Source: Pseudomonas lundensis | GTDB lineage: Bacteria > Pseudomonadota > Gammaproteobacteria > Pseudomonadales > Pseudomonadaceae | DNA: 48,275 nt | NCBI RefSeq assembly: GCF_002269125.1 | Contig: NZ_NQKI01000035.1 | Span: 1-48,275, forward strand | Direction: 5' to 3' | Shown: piece after piece, positions 24,238 to 33,463 of the stretch | Numbering within the stretch: position 1 is the first letter of the stretch | How the letters are laid out: every line of letters starts with the position of its first letter | Made by a program: the position numbers and the translations under genes | The notes under the pieces: model-generated | Database searches by the model: none | The model's input: only the letters and a program-made list of their open reading frames with translations | What the model was told of the DNA's origin: nothing

Positions 24238-24957
24238 TCATTCGCCTTTGACTGTCTTGCCGTCCACCGTGCCGTCGAGCAGCATGATGTTGTATTCCTT
24301 GCCGTCTTTTTCGACCTGACGCAAGGCAACCAGCAGGCCATCCCATTGCTTGGCGAACCACATTTCGGTGATGCGCTTGTTCTGGGCTGGATCGCGCACG
24401 CGCTCAACCTTGATGGCGTTGATTTTACCGGCTTTGGTGGTGACTACTTCGGGGCCGATTACGCGGAAGTCGTAAGTGTCTACTTCGTCGCCATCAACCA
24501 CCTGGTAGCTCATCGACTTTTTGCCGGCCAGTACGTCGCGCTGCAGGGCCAGTTGGTACGTCGACTTGTCGAGCATGCCGGTCAGCAGTTTTACCGTCAC
24601 AGGCGTCTTGTTGTCGGTCCCGGTAACCGTCATGTCCTTCCAGTTGAAGTTCAGGTCTACATTTTTGACTTTACCCAAGCCTCCCCGTTCGAAGTGATAG
24701 CTCAGAGGAACCGGCTGGTCTTTTTCCAGCTTGAGTTTGCTTACTTCGCTCAGGCTCGCTACCAGCATCGAGGCCTTGAAGTTCAAGGTCCAGACGTTGT
24801 CTTTTTCTTTATCTTTGACCAGGCTGCGTTCCGCGGAGCCGCTCATCGGCAACTGTTTCCAGTCGGCGGTGTAGCTGGCCGTGAAAGGCTGAAGATCGGC
24901 CGCTTGCACTGCTGGGATGGCTAGCAGGCTAAGGGCAAGGAGCAGGGCACGACGCAT
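24238..24957 (-). CDS. DUF3108 periplasmic protein
   Basis: This 239-residue protein has a signal peptide cleaved after about residue 19 (LLAIPAVQAADL). The mature part is beta-rich, with FTASYTADWKQLPMSGSAER, YHFERGGLGKVKNVDL and ERVRDPAQNKRITEMWFAKQ, the DUF3108 pattern. Function is unknown; by family fold it may bind lipids or sit in the periplasm. It follows purN by eight bases on the same strand, the usual Pseudomonas order purM-purN-DUF3108. Confidence 0.88.
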   Translation of the reverse strand: MRRALLLALSLLAIPAVQAADLQPFTASYTADWKQLPMSGSAERSLVKDKEKDNVWTLNFKASMLVASLSEVSKLKLEKDQPVPLSYHFERGGLGKVKNVDLNFNWKDMTVTGTDNKTPVTVKLLTGMLDKSTYQLALQRDVLAGKKSMSYQVVDGDEVDTYDFRVIGPEVVTTKAGKINAIKVERVRDPAQNKRITEMWFAKQWDGLLVALRQVEKDGKEYNIMLLDGTVDGKTVKGE

Positions 24958-24965
24958 AAAATCTC

Positions 24966-25616
24966 CTAGATTTGTATCTGGTGGCCGCTGGCCGGGAGTA
25001 ATTGACCGTCCAATAATGCACCTTGTTCGTCGAGAGACAAGCGGCCCTCGGCAAACCAGCGCACTGCAAGGGGGTAAATCCGGTGCTCCTGGGCGTGAAC
25101 CCGTTGCGCCAGACTGCTTGGCGTGTCTTCAGGCTCGACAGGTAGCACTGCCTGTACGACCAGAGGGCCGCCATCGAGTTCCTCGGTTACGAAGTGCACG
25201 CTGCAACCATGCTCACGATCCTGCGCTTCCAGTGCACGTTGATGCGTGTGCAGGCCTTTGTGTTTGGGCAATAAAGACGGATGGATATTCAGCAGGCGCC
25301 CCTGATAATGGCGCACGAAGTCAGCGCTGAGTATGCGCATGAAGCCGGCCAGTACCACCAGGTGCGGATTGAAAGTGTCGATGATTTCGATCAGTGCAGC
25401 ATCGAAGGCCTCGCGGCCCTCGAATGCTTTGTGATCCAGAACGCGGGTGTCGATCCCCGCGTTCTTGGCGCGTTGCAGGCCCGGTGCGTCAGCGCGGTTG
25501 GAAATCACCGCGCGCAGGGTGGCCGGGCTAGCCTTGATGTCATCGCTGTCGATCAAGGCCTGCAAGTTGCTGCCTGTGCCGGAAAGCAGCACCACTACAT
25601 CACACGTGTCAGGCAT
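24966..25616 (-). CDS. purN: phosphoribosylglycinamide formyltransferase
   Basis: This 216-residue enzyme performs the third step of purine synthesis, formylating GAR with 10-formyl-THF. The GAR-binding loop is LLSGTGSNLQALID near the N-terminus. The catalytic region has LAGFMRILSADFVRHYQGRLLNIHPSLLPKHKG (Asn, His and downstream Asp in VTEELDGGPLV). The start at 25616 overlaps the purM stop by one base (TGATG), so the two are coupled. Confidence 0.96.
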   Translation of the reverse strand: MPDTCDVVVLLSGTGSNLQALIDSDDIKASPATLRAVISNRADAPGLQRAKNAGIDTRVLDHKAFEGREAFDAALIEIIDTFNPHLVVLAGFMRILSADFVRHYQGRLLNIHPSLLPKHKGLHTHQRALEAQDREHGCSVHFVTEELDGGPLVVQAVLPVEPEDTPSSLAQRVHAQEHRIYPLAVRWFAEGRLSLDEQGALLDGQLLPASGHQIQI

Positions 25617-26674
25617 CAGTGTGCCTTGAGGTTTTGTAGCTCGACTTGCGCAGCGCCTTCTGCGGCGGTTGCGATCTGGCCGATGACCCAAGGCTGTTCA
25701 CCGGCTTCACGCAGCACGTTCAGAGCGGTTTCTACGTCAGCCTGAGCCACGCAGATCACCATGCCGACGCCGCAGTTCAGTACGCGGTGCATTTCGGTTT
25801 CGGCCACGTTGCCTTGTTCCTGCAGCCAGTCGAATACCGCAGGGCGCTGCCAGCTGGCCACGTCCACCACGGCTTGGGCGCCTTTAGGCAGCACGCGCGG
25901 AATGTTGTCGAGCAGGCCACCGCCGGTGATGTGCGCCATGGCCTTGACCACGCCGGTTTCCTTAATCAGCTTGAGCAGCGGCTTCACGTAGATGCGGGTC
26001 GGGGCCATCAGCAGGTCGGTCAGCGGCTTGCCGTCGAGCTGGATGTTTTCGATGTCTGCACCGGACACTTCGATAATCTTGCGGATCAGCGAGTAACCGT
26101 TGGAGTGCGGGCCTGAAGACGGCAGGGCGAGCAGGGCGTCACCGGCAGCCACTTTGGAGCCGTCGATGATTTCGGATTTTTCGACCACGCCAACGCAGAA
26201 ACCTGCCAGGTCGTAGTCTTCGCCTTCGTACATGCCTGGCATTTCAGCGGTTTCGCCGCCTACCAGCGAGCAGCCGGACAGCTCGCAACCTGCGCCGATA
26301 CCGGTTACCACCTGGGTCGCGGTTTCAACGTTGAGTTTGCCGGTGGCGTAGTAATCGAGGAAGAACAGTGGCTCGGCGCCGCACACGATCAGGTCGTTCA
26401 CGCACATGGCCACCAGGTCGATGCCGATGCTGTCGTGTTTGTTCAGGTTCAGGGCCAGACGCAGCTTGGTGCCAACGCCGTCGGTGCCGGAGACCAAAAC
26501 AGGCTGCTTGTAACCGGCAGGAATTTCGCAGAGGGCGCCAAAACCGCCGAGGCCGCCCATCACTTCCGGGCGTGCAGTGCGCTTGGCCACGCTCTTGATG
26601 CGTTCGACCAATGCTTCACCGGCGTCGATGTCTACACCGGCGTCTTTGTAGCTCAGGGATGGTTGCTTGCTCAT
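25616..26674 (-). CDS. purM: phosphoribosylformylglycinamidine cyclo-ligase
   Basis: This 352-residue AIR synthetase performs step five of purine synthesis. Family motifs in order are LSYKDAGVDIDAG, VSGTDGVGTKL, GIDLVAMCVNDL, LVGGETAEMPGMY, SSGPHSNGYSLIR and HITGGGLLDNIPRVLP. The start at 26674 (MSKQPSLSYKD) is standard; the longer form begins in intergenic sequence. Upstream a 383-base gap separates it from the divergent DUF2066 gene. Confidence 0.97.
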   Translation of the reverse strand: MSKQPSLSYKDAGVDIDAGEALVERIKSVAKRTARPEVMGGLGGFGALCEIPAGYKQPVLVSGTDGVGTKLRLALNLNKHDSIGIDLVAMCVNDLIVCGAEPLFFLDYYATGKLNVETATQVVTGIGAGCELSGCSLVGGETAEMPGMYEGEDYDLAGFCVGVVEKSEIIDGSKVAAGDALLALPSSGPHSNGYSLIRKIIEVSGADIENIQLDGKPLTDLLMAPTRIYVKPLLKLIKETGVVKAMAHITGGGLLDNIPRVLPKGAQAVVDVASWQRPAVFDWLQEQGNVAETEMHRVLNCGVGMVICVAQADVETALNVLREAGEQPWVIGQIATAAEGAAQVELQNLKAH

Positions 26675-27057
26675 AATCCAGGCCTTTAGGGGGGATTCGG
26701 GGAGGTCGACCGATCTCAGAGGGCCCGCTGGCAAGTGCTCATCGCTGTGAATGAAGCATTTGCCGGGTGCCCGGCTGTCGCCGGTCTGCGAAGGCGCGCG
26801 ATTTTATCAGGCTTGAAGGGCAGCGGCCATCCTCGGGCCGACGGGCAGGGTTATATAGCGCGAAAAAAACCTTTTTTAGTCGTACTGGCCGCTGCGGGCA
26901 GGCCTGTATAAGGTATACGGGTTCACTTTTGATTTTTTATGACCGCGTGAAAACGCTGCCGCCGCGGTGAATGATTTGGCTTGCGCCCTGTCTGAAACCT
27001 GCAGCAGTGGATTTATCGGGTCTTTCAAGACTGCTTTTTTGTCGTCAGGAATATTTC
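26675..27057. other. divergent intergenic region between purM and the DUF2066 gene
   Basis: No gene is supported here. A small inverted repeat GTATA-AGG-TATAC at 26906-26918 overlaps a possible -10 for the rightward gene. An A7 run followed by CCTTTTTT near 26865-26880 may be a weak promoter or terminator element. No known operator is recognised. Confidence 0.5.
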
Positions 27058-28083
27058 ATGCGTTTTCATCACCTTTTAGCCGCAGGCTGTTTGTCCTTTT
27101 TTAGTCTGGCGAGCCATGCCGAAATTCTGACCAATTTGTATCAAGTGCGTGAGCCGGTGAGCAGTCAGTCTCCCGAAGAGCGCACCCAAGCCACGCAAAA
27201 AGCATTGGAAACACTGGTGATCCGCCTGACCGGCGATGCCAAGGCGCTGCAAAATCCTGGTCTGGAGCCGGTGCGTAAAGACCCCCAGCAAATCATTCGT
27301 CAATACGGATATGACGCCGGGCCGCCCGAAAGCCTGCAAGTGGATTTCGATCCTGTGAGCACCGAACGTGCGTTGCGGCAGGCGGGCCTGTCGTTGTGGG
27401 GCAGCAATCGCCCGGCGTTGTTGAGCTGGTGGCTGAGCGACTCGGTTGAAGGCTCAAGCCTGGTAGGTGACGGGCAGTCGGCCGCCGAACCCCTGCGCCG
27501 TGCAGCGCAACACAGGGGTTTGCCCTTGCGTTTGCCGCTGGCTGACTTGAGTGAGCAACTGGTCGGCACGGTCGACAATATTGAAGGCTCCAATCCTGCC
27601 CCGTTGCGTGAAGCATCCGAGCGTTATGGCGCCGATGCGTTGCTGGCGGTACATGCCCGTGAAGAGGGCGGCCAGTGGCAAGCTAAATGGCGCATGTGGC
27701 TGGGTGATCAACAAGAGCAGGGCAGCGCGCAGGCGGCGGATCAGGCGGCACTGGCCGATGCAGTGATGCTGGCCGTGAGTGAGCGCCTGGCGCCGCGTTA
27801 CGTGGTCAAGCCGGGCGTTTCCACTGAGCAGTTGCTGGAAGTGCAGGGCATGACCCTAGAGCGTTATGCCTCGCTGGGGCGTTTGCTTGAACCGTTTGGT
27901 GGGCAACTCGTGCGCATGGACGGCGACCGTAGCGTGTATCAGGTCAATGGCAGCGCCGAGCAGTTGCGCTCTCAATTAGGGCTGGCGCATTTGCAGGAAA
28001 TCCCGACGAGTGAAAGCGCTCCGGTGACTGAGGCGGGTCAGACGCCCGCTACGCCTGCCGCGCAGCTACGCTTTCGCTGGTAG
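27058..28083 (+). CDS. DUF2066 exported protein
   Basis: This 341-residue protein has a signal peptide (FHHLLAAGCLSFFSLASHAEI). The N-terminal part LYQVREPVSSQSPEERTQAT and TQKALETLVIRLTG is the DUF2066 signature. The C-terminal part has repeated LERYASLGRLLEPFGGQLVRMDG and ends with a Pro/Ala-rich tail. Function is unknown; it is probably periplasmic. The ATG at 27058 is chosen because the signal peptide begins there. It is followed 33 bases later by the transporter gene. Confidence 0.85.
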   Translation: MRFHHLLAAGCLSFFSLASHAEILTNLYQVREPVSSQSPEERTQATQKALETLVIRLTGDAKALQNPGLEPVRKDPQQIIRQYGYDAGPPESLQVDFDPVSTERALRQAGLSLWGSNRPALLSWWLSDSVEGSSLVGDGQSAAEPLRRAAQHRGLPLRLPLADLSEQLVGTVDNIEGSNPAPLREASERYGADALLAVHAREEGGQWQAKWRMWLGDQQEQGSAQAADQAALADAVMLAVSERLAPRYVVKPGVSTEQLLEVQGMTLERYASLGRLLEPFGGQLVRMDGDRSVYQVNGSAEQLRSQLGLAHLQEIPTSESAPVTEAGQTPATPAAQLRFRW

Positions 28084-28116
28084 GTTTTTCTCTTCTATAT
28101 AAAGGATGGACGCTTG

Positions 28117-29190
28117 ATGACGGATTCGCGGCGATGGGTATGGTGGGGCATGGCGCTGGTGTTCGCCCTGTTTGTGTATTTCTTGCATCCGATACTCACG
28201 CCGTTTCTGGTTGCTATCGTACTGGCGTACATGTTCGATCCTGTGGTGGACCGTCTGGAGAAGTTCGGCTTCTCCAGAACCTGGGGCGTCGTGACCGTAT
28301 TTGCGCTGTTCACGGTGATCGTAACGGGGCTGGTGCTGATCCTGGTGCCCTTGCTGGCCAAGCAGTTGATGAAGCTCTATCAACTGGCGCCCCAAGTGCT
28401 GGACTGGTTGCAGCACACGGCGGTGCCGTGGGCGCAAAGCAAATTCGGCCTGAGCGACGGCTTCTGGAAGTTCGACAAGATCAAGGCCGCTATCACTGAG
28501 CATATGGGGCAGGCGTCCGATATCGTCGGGGTGGTGCTGTCGCAGGCCACGGCGTCCAGCCTGGCGCTGATCGGCTTTTTGGCCAATCTGGTGTTGATCC
28601 CGGTGGTGGCTTTCTACCTGCTGCGCGACTGGGACATCATGCTGGCCAAGATCCGTGGCTTGCTGCCGCGCGACCGCGAAGAACAAATCGTTTCGCTGGC
28701 CAAAGAGTGCCATGACGTACTCGGCGCGTTTGTGCGTGGGCAGTTGTTGGTAATGCTTGCGCTCGGGGTGATTTATTCCGCAGGCCTGATGCTGGTCGGG
28801 CTGGAGCTGGGGTTGTTGATCGGCTTGATGGCGGGTATCGCGGCCATCGTGCCGTACATGGGGTTCATCATCGGCATTGGCGCGGCATTAACTGCCGGGC
28901 TGTTCCAGTTTGGTGGTGATCTGTACCCGATGCTCGGGATCGTGGCGGTGTTCATGGTCGGCCAGGCGTTGGAAGGTACGGTGCTCACGCCTTTACTGGT
29001 GGGTGACAAAATCGGTATGCACCCGGTGGCCGTGATTTTTGCGATTTTGGCCGGGGGTGAACTGTTTGGGTTTACCGGGGTGTTGCTGGCTTTGCCGGTC
29101 GCCGCCGTGATCATGGTGCTGGTCCGCCATGTGCAGGACATGTACAAGGAGTCGCAGGTGTACAAAGGCGAGGAAGACCCGGAGTTATAG
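28117..29190 (+). CDS. AI-2E family transporter (PerM-like)
   Basis: This 357-residue membrane protein has about eight hydrophobic segments. It carries the family's VAFYLLRDWDIMLAKI and RGQLLVMLALGVIYSAGLMLVG, then ALEGTVLTPLLVGDKIGMHP and GFTGVLLALPVAAVIMVLVRH. Members include TqsA and PerM; the substrate cannot be deduced. It follows the DUF2066 gene and ends before a strong terminator. Confidence 0.9.
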   Translation: MTDSRRWVWWGMALVFALFVYFLHPILTPFLVAIVLAYMFDPVVDRLEKFGFSRTWGVVTVFALFTVIVTGLVLILVPLLAKQLMKLYQLAPQVLDWLQHTAVPWAQSKFGLSDGFWKFDKIKAAITEHMGQASDIVGVVLSQATASSLALIGFLANLVLIPVVAFYLLRDWDIMLAKIRGLLPRDREEQIVSLAKECHDVLGAFVRGQLLVMLALGVIYSAGLMLVGLELGLLIGLMAGIAAIVPYMGFIIGIGAALTAGLFQFGGDLYPMLGIVAVFMVGQALEGTVLTPLLVGDKIGMHPVAVIFAILAGGELFGFTGVLLALPVAAVIMVLVRHVQDMYKESQVYKGEEDPEL

Positions 29191-29204
29191 GTCTCGTCAC
29201 GTGA

Positions 29205-29245
29205 GAAAAAGGCAGGCCGGTCGTTTGACGGACCTGCCTTTTTTG
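29205..29245 (+). terminator. intrinsic terminator
   Basis: The stem AGGCAGG...CCTGCCT with internal pairs GGTC/GAC is followed by T6. It lies 15-20 bases after the AI-2E transporter gene. Confidence 0.9.
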
Positions 29246-29417
29246 TTGCACCGCATGGCCCGTTGGAATTGGAAAAAACTCAAATAATCCAAGGCCTTAA
29301 CGCAAACCTTTGATTTTGCTCGTGGTCTGTTACATTGTGCGCCCGGCTACAACGGGTATAAACTTTGCAAACTTTACACAGAGGCCACTAACGGTTCGTT
29401 TGAACTGTTCAGTCAGC

Positions 29418-30122
29418 ATGAAACCGATTCAGCTGCCCCTAGGTGTGCGTCTGCGTGATGACGCTACCTTCATAAACTACTATCCAGGCGCCAATGCCGC
29501 TGCACTCGGCTATGTCGAGCGTCTATGCGAAGCCGACGCCGGCTGGACAGAAAGTCTGATTTACCTGTGGGGCAAGCATGGCGTAGGACGTACGCACCTG
29601 TTGCAGGCAGCCTGCCTGCGTTTTGAACAGATGGGCGAACCTGCTGTGTACCTGCCGTTGGGCGAATTGATGGATCGCGGCATCGAAATCCTCGATAACC
29701 TCGAACAGTATGAGCTGGTGTGTCTGGATGACCTTCAGGCAGTCGCCGGTCGCGCGGACTGGGAGGAAGCACTGTTCCACCTGTTCAACCGTCTGCGCGA
29801 CAGCGGGCGACGGCTGTTGATTGCGGCTTCGGCGTCACCGCGAGAGCTGCCGATCAAACTGGCTGACCTCAAATCCCGCCTCACCCTGGCCCTGATCTTC
29901 CAGATGCGACCGCTGTCCGACGAGGACAAGCTGCGTGCTTTGCAGTTGCGAGCTTCGCGTCGTGGCCTGCACCTGACCGACGAAGTCGGGCACTTTATCC
30001 TCACCCGTGGCACCCGCAGCATGAGTGCGCTGTTTGACCTGCTGGAGCAGCTCGATCAGGCCTCTTTGCAAGCCCAGCGCAAATTGACCATCCCTTTCCT
30101 GAAAGAAACCCTGGGCTGGTAA
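29418..30122 (+). CDS. hda: DnaA regulatory inactivator Hda
   Basis: This 234-residue AAA+ protein resembles DnaA domain III without the DNA-binding domain. The N-terminal MKPIQLPLGVRLRDDATF carries the clamp-binding QLPLGV motif. The Walker A is LWGKHGVGRTHLLQA, Walker B LVCLDDLQAV, sensor-type ASASPRELPIKLADLKSRL, and a C-terminal RGTRSMSALFDLLEQLD. With the sliding clamp it promotes ATP hydrolysis by DnaA. The start at 29418 keeps the clamp motif at the N-terminus, as in the family; the upstream extension is rejected. Confidence 0.95.
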   Translation: MKPIQLPLGVRLRDDATFINYYPGANAAALGYVERLCEADAGWTESLIYLWGKHGVGRTHLLQAACLRFEQMGEPAVYLPLGELMDRGIEILDNLEQYELVCLDDLQAVAGRADWEEALFHLFNRLRDSGRRLLIAASASPRELPIKLADLKSRLTLALIFQMRPLSDEDKLRALQLRASRRGLHLTDEVGHFILTRGTRSMSALFDLLEQLDQASLQAQRKLTIPFLKETLGW

Positions 30123-30332
30123 ACACGCCGTTTCAAGCCGTTTCGACAAATGACAGGCGTCAGAAAACCCGCGTGCCAGAAGGGTGGCAAACGCAGAATT
30201 TATCGTCAGGGGTGTAAAACCTTAGATGTCATGACAAAACTGGCGAGTCACATTTAGATCGATTGAATTTGCAAATGAGGATCATAGTTGGCATAGTCGC
30301 GGCTACTTTTCCCACAAGCCACGGTCGTGCCC

Positions 30333-30956
30333 ATGCTAAATCGCTTCGCACCCCTCGTGCCCCTCGCACTCGTTACCCTGTTATTTGGTTGCGCTGCGCA
30401 CTCGCCAGTGTCTCAGCAAGTGGTCGACCAGCAGGCTCATAAGTCATCAGTGTCCCAGGATTCCGCTCTTTATCAGGAAGAACTGGCGACCGAAAAAGAA
30501 CTGGCGCAATTCTCCGAGAACAGCAAGCCTTACGAGTTGCCAGCGTTGGCTGACAGCATTCTTGAGCGTGGCATGTCCCTGATCGGTACCCGTTACCGTT
30601 TTGGCGGCACCTCGGAAGCAGGCTTCGACTGCAGCGGCTTTATCGGTTATCTGTTCCGCGAAGAGGCTGGCATGCAATTGCCGCGTTCAACGCGCGAGAT
30701 GATCAACGTTGATGCGCCGCTGGTTGCTCGCAACAAACTCAAGCCGGGTGACCTGCTGTTCTTCAGCACCAACGGCCGCGGTCGTGTCAGTCACGCGGGG
30801 ATTTACCTGGGTGATGACCAGTTCATCCACTCCAGCAGCCGCCGCAGCGGTGGTGTGCGTATCGACAAGTTGGGCGATACCTACTGGAGCAAAACTTTCA
30901 TTGAAGCCAAGCGTGCACTGGCCATGGCGCCAACGAGCGTAATCGCCCGCAAGTAA
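30333..30956 (+). CDS. NlpC/P60 (C40) lipoprotein peptidase, first of two paralogs
   Basis: This 207-residue protein has a lipobox LFGC with Cys20 and a linker to about residue 70. The NlpC/P60 domain has the catalytic triad Cys100 (FDCSGF), His154 (SHAGIY) and His166. It probably cleaves peptidoglycan stem peptides at the outer membrane. GTG at 30327 is an alternative start. It is 143 bases upstream of a clear paralog in the same orientation. Confidence 0.92.
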   Translation: MLNRFAPLVPLALVTLLFGCAAHSPVSQQVVDQQAHKSSVSQDSALYQEELATEKELAQFSENSKPYELPALADSILERGMSLIGTRYRFGGTSEAGFDCSGFIGYLFREEAGMQLPRSTREMINVDAPLVARNKLKPGDLLFFSTNGRGRVSHAGIYLGDDQFIHSSSRRSGGVRIDKLGDTYWSKTFIEAKRALAMAPTSVIARK

Positions 30957-31099
30957 AGTTAAAGCTTCACTTGAAGTTTGGCCTCTAAGGGCTAGAATTC
31001 AGTCGCATTGTTAAATTCCTGAGCCGCGAAGGTATTACCTGTCGCGGTTTCAGGTTTCGCGGCCGAGTTGCCGTATCCAGAATCAGGAACGTTCTGTTT

Positions 31100-31639
31100 A
31101 TGTCAATCATGGCCCGCTTCTCAGTTTTGACTCTAGCAGCCCTGCTCAGTGCTTGCGCCAGTAACCCGCCGCCCGCCCCAGTGGCCAAAAAGCCGGTGGT
31201 ATTTGCCAATCCCTCTGAAGATTTCTCGCCCATCGCCGCCGATGTGTTGTTCCGTGCGCTGGGTCTGGTGGGCACGCCTTATCGTTGGGGCGGCAACACC
31301 CCTGACTCGGGCTTTGATTGCAGTGGCCTGATCAAGTACGTCTACAACGACGCTGCCGGGATTTCGTTGCCGCGCTCGACCCGCGAGATGATCGTGATGA
31401 GTGCGCCGAATGTGGGTAAAGACAAGCTGCAAACCGGAGACTTGCTGTTTTTCGCTACCAGTGGCGGGACGCAAGTCAGTCATGCGGGAATTTACGTGGG
31501 AGAAGGGCGCTTCGTACACGCGCCAGCCACCGGCGGTACCGTCAAGCTCGACAGCCTGTCCAAAGCCTACTGGCAAAAAGCCTACCTGAATGCCAAGCGT
31601 GTACTGCCAACCGAGCAGCACCTGGCCCGCAATCCTTAA
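31100..31639 (+). CDS. NlpC/P60 (C40) lipoprotein peptidase, second paralog
   Basis: This 179-residue protein has a lipobox LSAC with Cys19, a short linker, and the triad Cys74 (FDCSGL), His128 (SHAGIY) and His140. The domain is similar along its length to the preceding gene (LPRSTREMI, GDLLFF, SHAGIY shared), while the N-terminal linkers differ, indicating duplication. The ATG at 31109 is an alternative. A 143-base spacer with a hairpin (CCGCGA 31024-31029, TCGCGG 31042-31047) separates the paralogs, suggesting a separate leader. Confidence 0.92.
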   Translation: MSIMARFSVLTLAALLSACASNPPPAPVAKKPVVFANPSEDFSPIAADVLFRALGLVGTPYRWGGNTPDSGFDCSGLIKYVYNDAAGISLPRSTREMIVMSAPNVGKDKLQTGDLLFFATSGGTQVSHAGIYVGEGRFVHAPATGGTVKLDSLSKAYWQKAYLNAKRVLPTEQHLARNP

Positions 31640-31657
31640 GCGGGCCTGTTATACAGA

Positions 31658-31687
31658 GAGAGGCTGTGATCACACAGCCTCTTTTTC
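31658..31687. terminator. intrinsic terminator between convergent genes
   Basis: The hairpin GAGGCTGTG-ATCA-CACAGCCTC is followed by T5. A weaker GC hairpin (GGCCCGC/GCGGGCC, 31624-31646) spans the preceding stop codon. Confidence 0.9.
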
Positions 31688-31706
31688 TATTCCGGGCAGC
31701 AGTACC

Positions 31707-33014
31707 TTACTTCGCGGACACCCGCCAGATCTTGTTGCCGACATCATCTGCCACCAACAGATCTCCTTGCTTGTCGATCACTACGCCCACCGGACGGCCC
31801 ATCGCTTTTTCATCGGCGGTGAGGAACCCGGTCAATACATCCATCGGCATCCCGGTCGGTTTGCCATCGGCAAACGGTACGAAAATGACTTTGTAACCGC
31901 TATGGGGTTTGCGATTCCATGAGCCGTGCTGGCCGACAAAAGCCCCTTCGGTGAAGTTCGGCAACTTGCTGCCGTCGGCAAAGCTCAACCCTAATGAAGC
32001 GGTGTGCGGGCCGAGTGCATAGTCAGGCGCTATGGCTTTTGCTACTTGCTCAGGGTTTTGCGGATTCACCCTGGCATCGACGTGTTGACCGTAATAGCTG
32101 TAGGGCCAGCCATAAAAGCCACCGTCTTTGACAGACGTGATGTAGTCCGGCACCAGGTCGCTGCCAATCTCGTCGCGCTCATTGACTGCCGTCCAGAGTT
32201 TACCGGTCGACGGTTCCCAGCCCATGCCATTGGGGTTGCGCAAGCCGGACGCGAAAATGCGGTGGCTGCCGGTGGTGGGGTCCACTTCCCAGATCGCCGC
32301 GCGGCCTTCTTCCTTGTCCATGCCGTTCTCGCCCACGTTGCTGTTAGAGCCAACGGTCACGTAGAGCTTCTTGCCATCGGGGCTGGCAATCACGTTTTTG
32401 GTCCAGTGGTGGTTCAGCGGGCCGCCTGGCAGGTCGACCACTTTGGTCGGCTGAGCGCTGATGCTGTCTTCACCGGCTTGGTACGGGAAGCGCAGCAGTT
32501 TGTCAGAGTCGGCCACGTACAGATCGTTGCCGACCAGGGCCATGCCAAATGGCGAGTTCAGGTTCTGCAAAAACACGCTGCGGGTTTCGGCGATGCCATC
32601 GTGATTGGCATCGCGTAATAGTGTGATCCGGTTCGCACTGGGCACGCCCGCGCCAGCTTTACCCATGACCTTTTCCATCACCCAGCCGCGAATCCCTTTA
32701 CTGCCGTCCGGTTTGGGCGGGGCATTGGTTTCCGCCACCAGCACATCGCCGTTGGGCAGCACATACAGCCAGCGCGGGTGATCAAGGTCCTCGGCAAAGG
32801 CGCTGACCTGCAGGCCTTCGGCAGCAATCGGCTTGGCTCCCTGCGACCAACCCACGGCGGGGGCGATATTGACCGTCGGGATCAGCGTCTTGTTAGGTTC
32901 AGGCAGCTTGGGCGACGGGCCAGTGCCATCCGCCACTTGCAAAGTCGAACTCTCACCACAGGCGGCTAATCCTGCTGCAAGTACGATGACAACAGCGTGC
33001 TGGCGCTTGAGCAT
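31707..33014 (-). CDS. PQQ-dependent sugar dehydrogenase-type lipoprotein
   Basis: This 435-residue protein starts at 33014 with GGAG six bases upstream. It has a lipobox LAAC (Cys after VIVLAAGLAA). The beta-propeller shows DLDHPRWLYVLPNGDVLVAE, NSPFGMALVGNDLYVAD, HHWTKNVIASPDGKKLYVTVG, SGLRNPNGMGWEP and FVGQHGSWNRKPHSG. This is the pattern of soluble glucose dehydrogenase and sorbosone dehydrogenase-like proteins, in which several Arg, His and Asn residues bind PQQ. It is anchored in the periplasm. The substrate is unknown. It diverges from the cob operon. Confidence 0.9.
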   Translation of the reverse strand: MLKRQHAVVIVLAAGLAACGESSTLQVADGTGPSPKLPEPNKTLIPTVNIAPAVGWSQGAKPIAAEGLQVSAFAEDLDHPRWLYVLPNGDVLVAETNAPPKPDGSKGIRGWVMEKVMGKAGAGVPSANRITLLRDANHDGIAETRSVFLQNLNSPFGMALVGNDLYVADSDKLLRFPYQAGEDSISAQPTKVVDLPGGPLNHHWTKNVIASPDGKKLYVTVGSNSNVGENGMDKEEGRAAIWEVDPTTGSHRIFASGLRNPNGMGWEPSTGKLWTAVNERDEIGSDLVPDYITSVKDGGFYGWPYSYYGQHVDARVNPQNPEQVAKAIAPDYALGPHTASLGLSFADGSKLPNFTEGAFVGQHGSWNRKPHSGYKVIFVPFADGKPTGMPMDVLTGFLTADEKAMGRPVGVVIDKQGDLLVADDVGNKIWRVSAK

Positions 33015-33154
33015 GTGAATCTCCATGAGTAGGGGTGTAAGTGATAGAGAAGCTTGGCGAGGCAAAGGTTCAGGGTAATGCCATTTTGCTGTGGGTATGT
33101 GCACTACCTTTAATTGACGCTCCACCCCCAACCCTCTAACCTTCGCCGCTTGTT

Positions 33155-33372
33155 TCAGGTGCTCTGCAGCCATGGGCTGGCAGGGTGAAACAGGGAAGCC
33201 GGTGAGGGTTCAGGTGCAGTGCGCCGGGGCCACGATTCCGGCGCTGCCCCCGCAACGGTAAATGAGTCAACACCACGCTAAGTGCCACTGTGTCTGTTCA
33301 CGGGAAGGCGCGCGGTCAGGGCTGCTTGTGTACAGGCGGCCCGCTCATGAGCCCGGAGACCGGCCTGATCCA
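33155..33372 (+). promoter_or_regulatory. cobalamin riboswitch
   Basis: The order of conserved elements matches the AdoCbl riboswitch: a TTTCAGGTGCTC start, GGGAAGCCGGTG, CGGCGCTGCCCCCGCAACGG, CACGGGAAGGC and the B12 box GAGCCCGGAGACCGGCCTG at 33349-33367. It lies 91 bases upstream of cobO. Binding of adenosylcobalamin should reduce expression of the whole cob operon, most likely by masking the cobO ribosome binding site (GGAGAG at 33453-33458), since no clear terminator hairpin follows. The divergent sugar dehydrogenase gene is not under it. Confidence 0.95.
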
Positions 33373-33463
33373 TCCAGCACCTCGCGGCGGGCGACGGTGT
33401 GTCGCTTTTGTTAAATCTCCCCCGCCTCCCGTTTGCTTTTTTCAGCCCCAACGGAGAGCTGCC

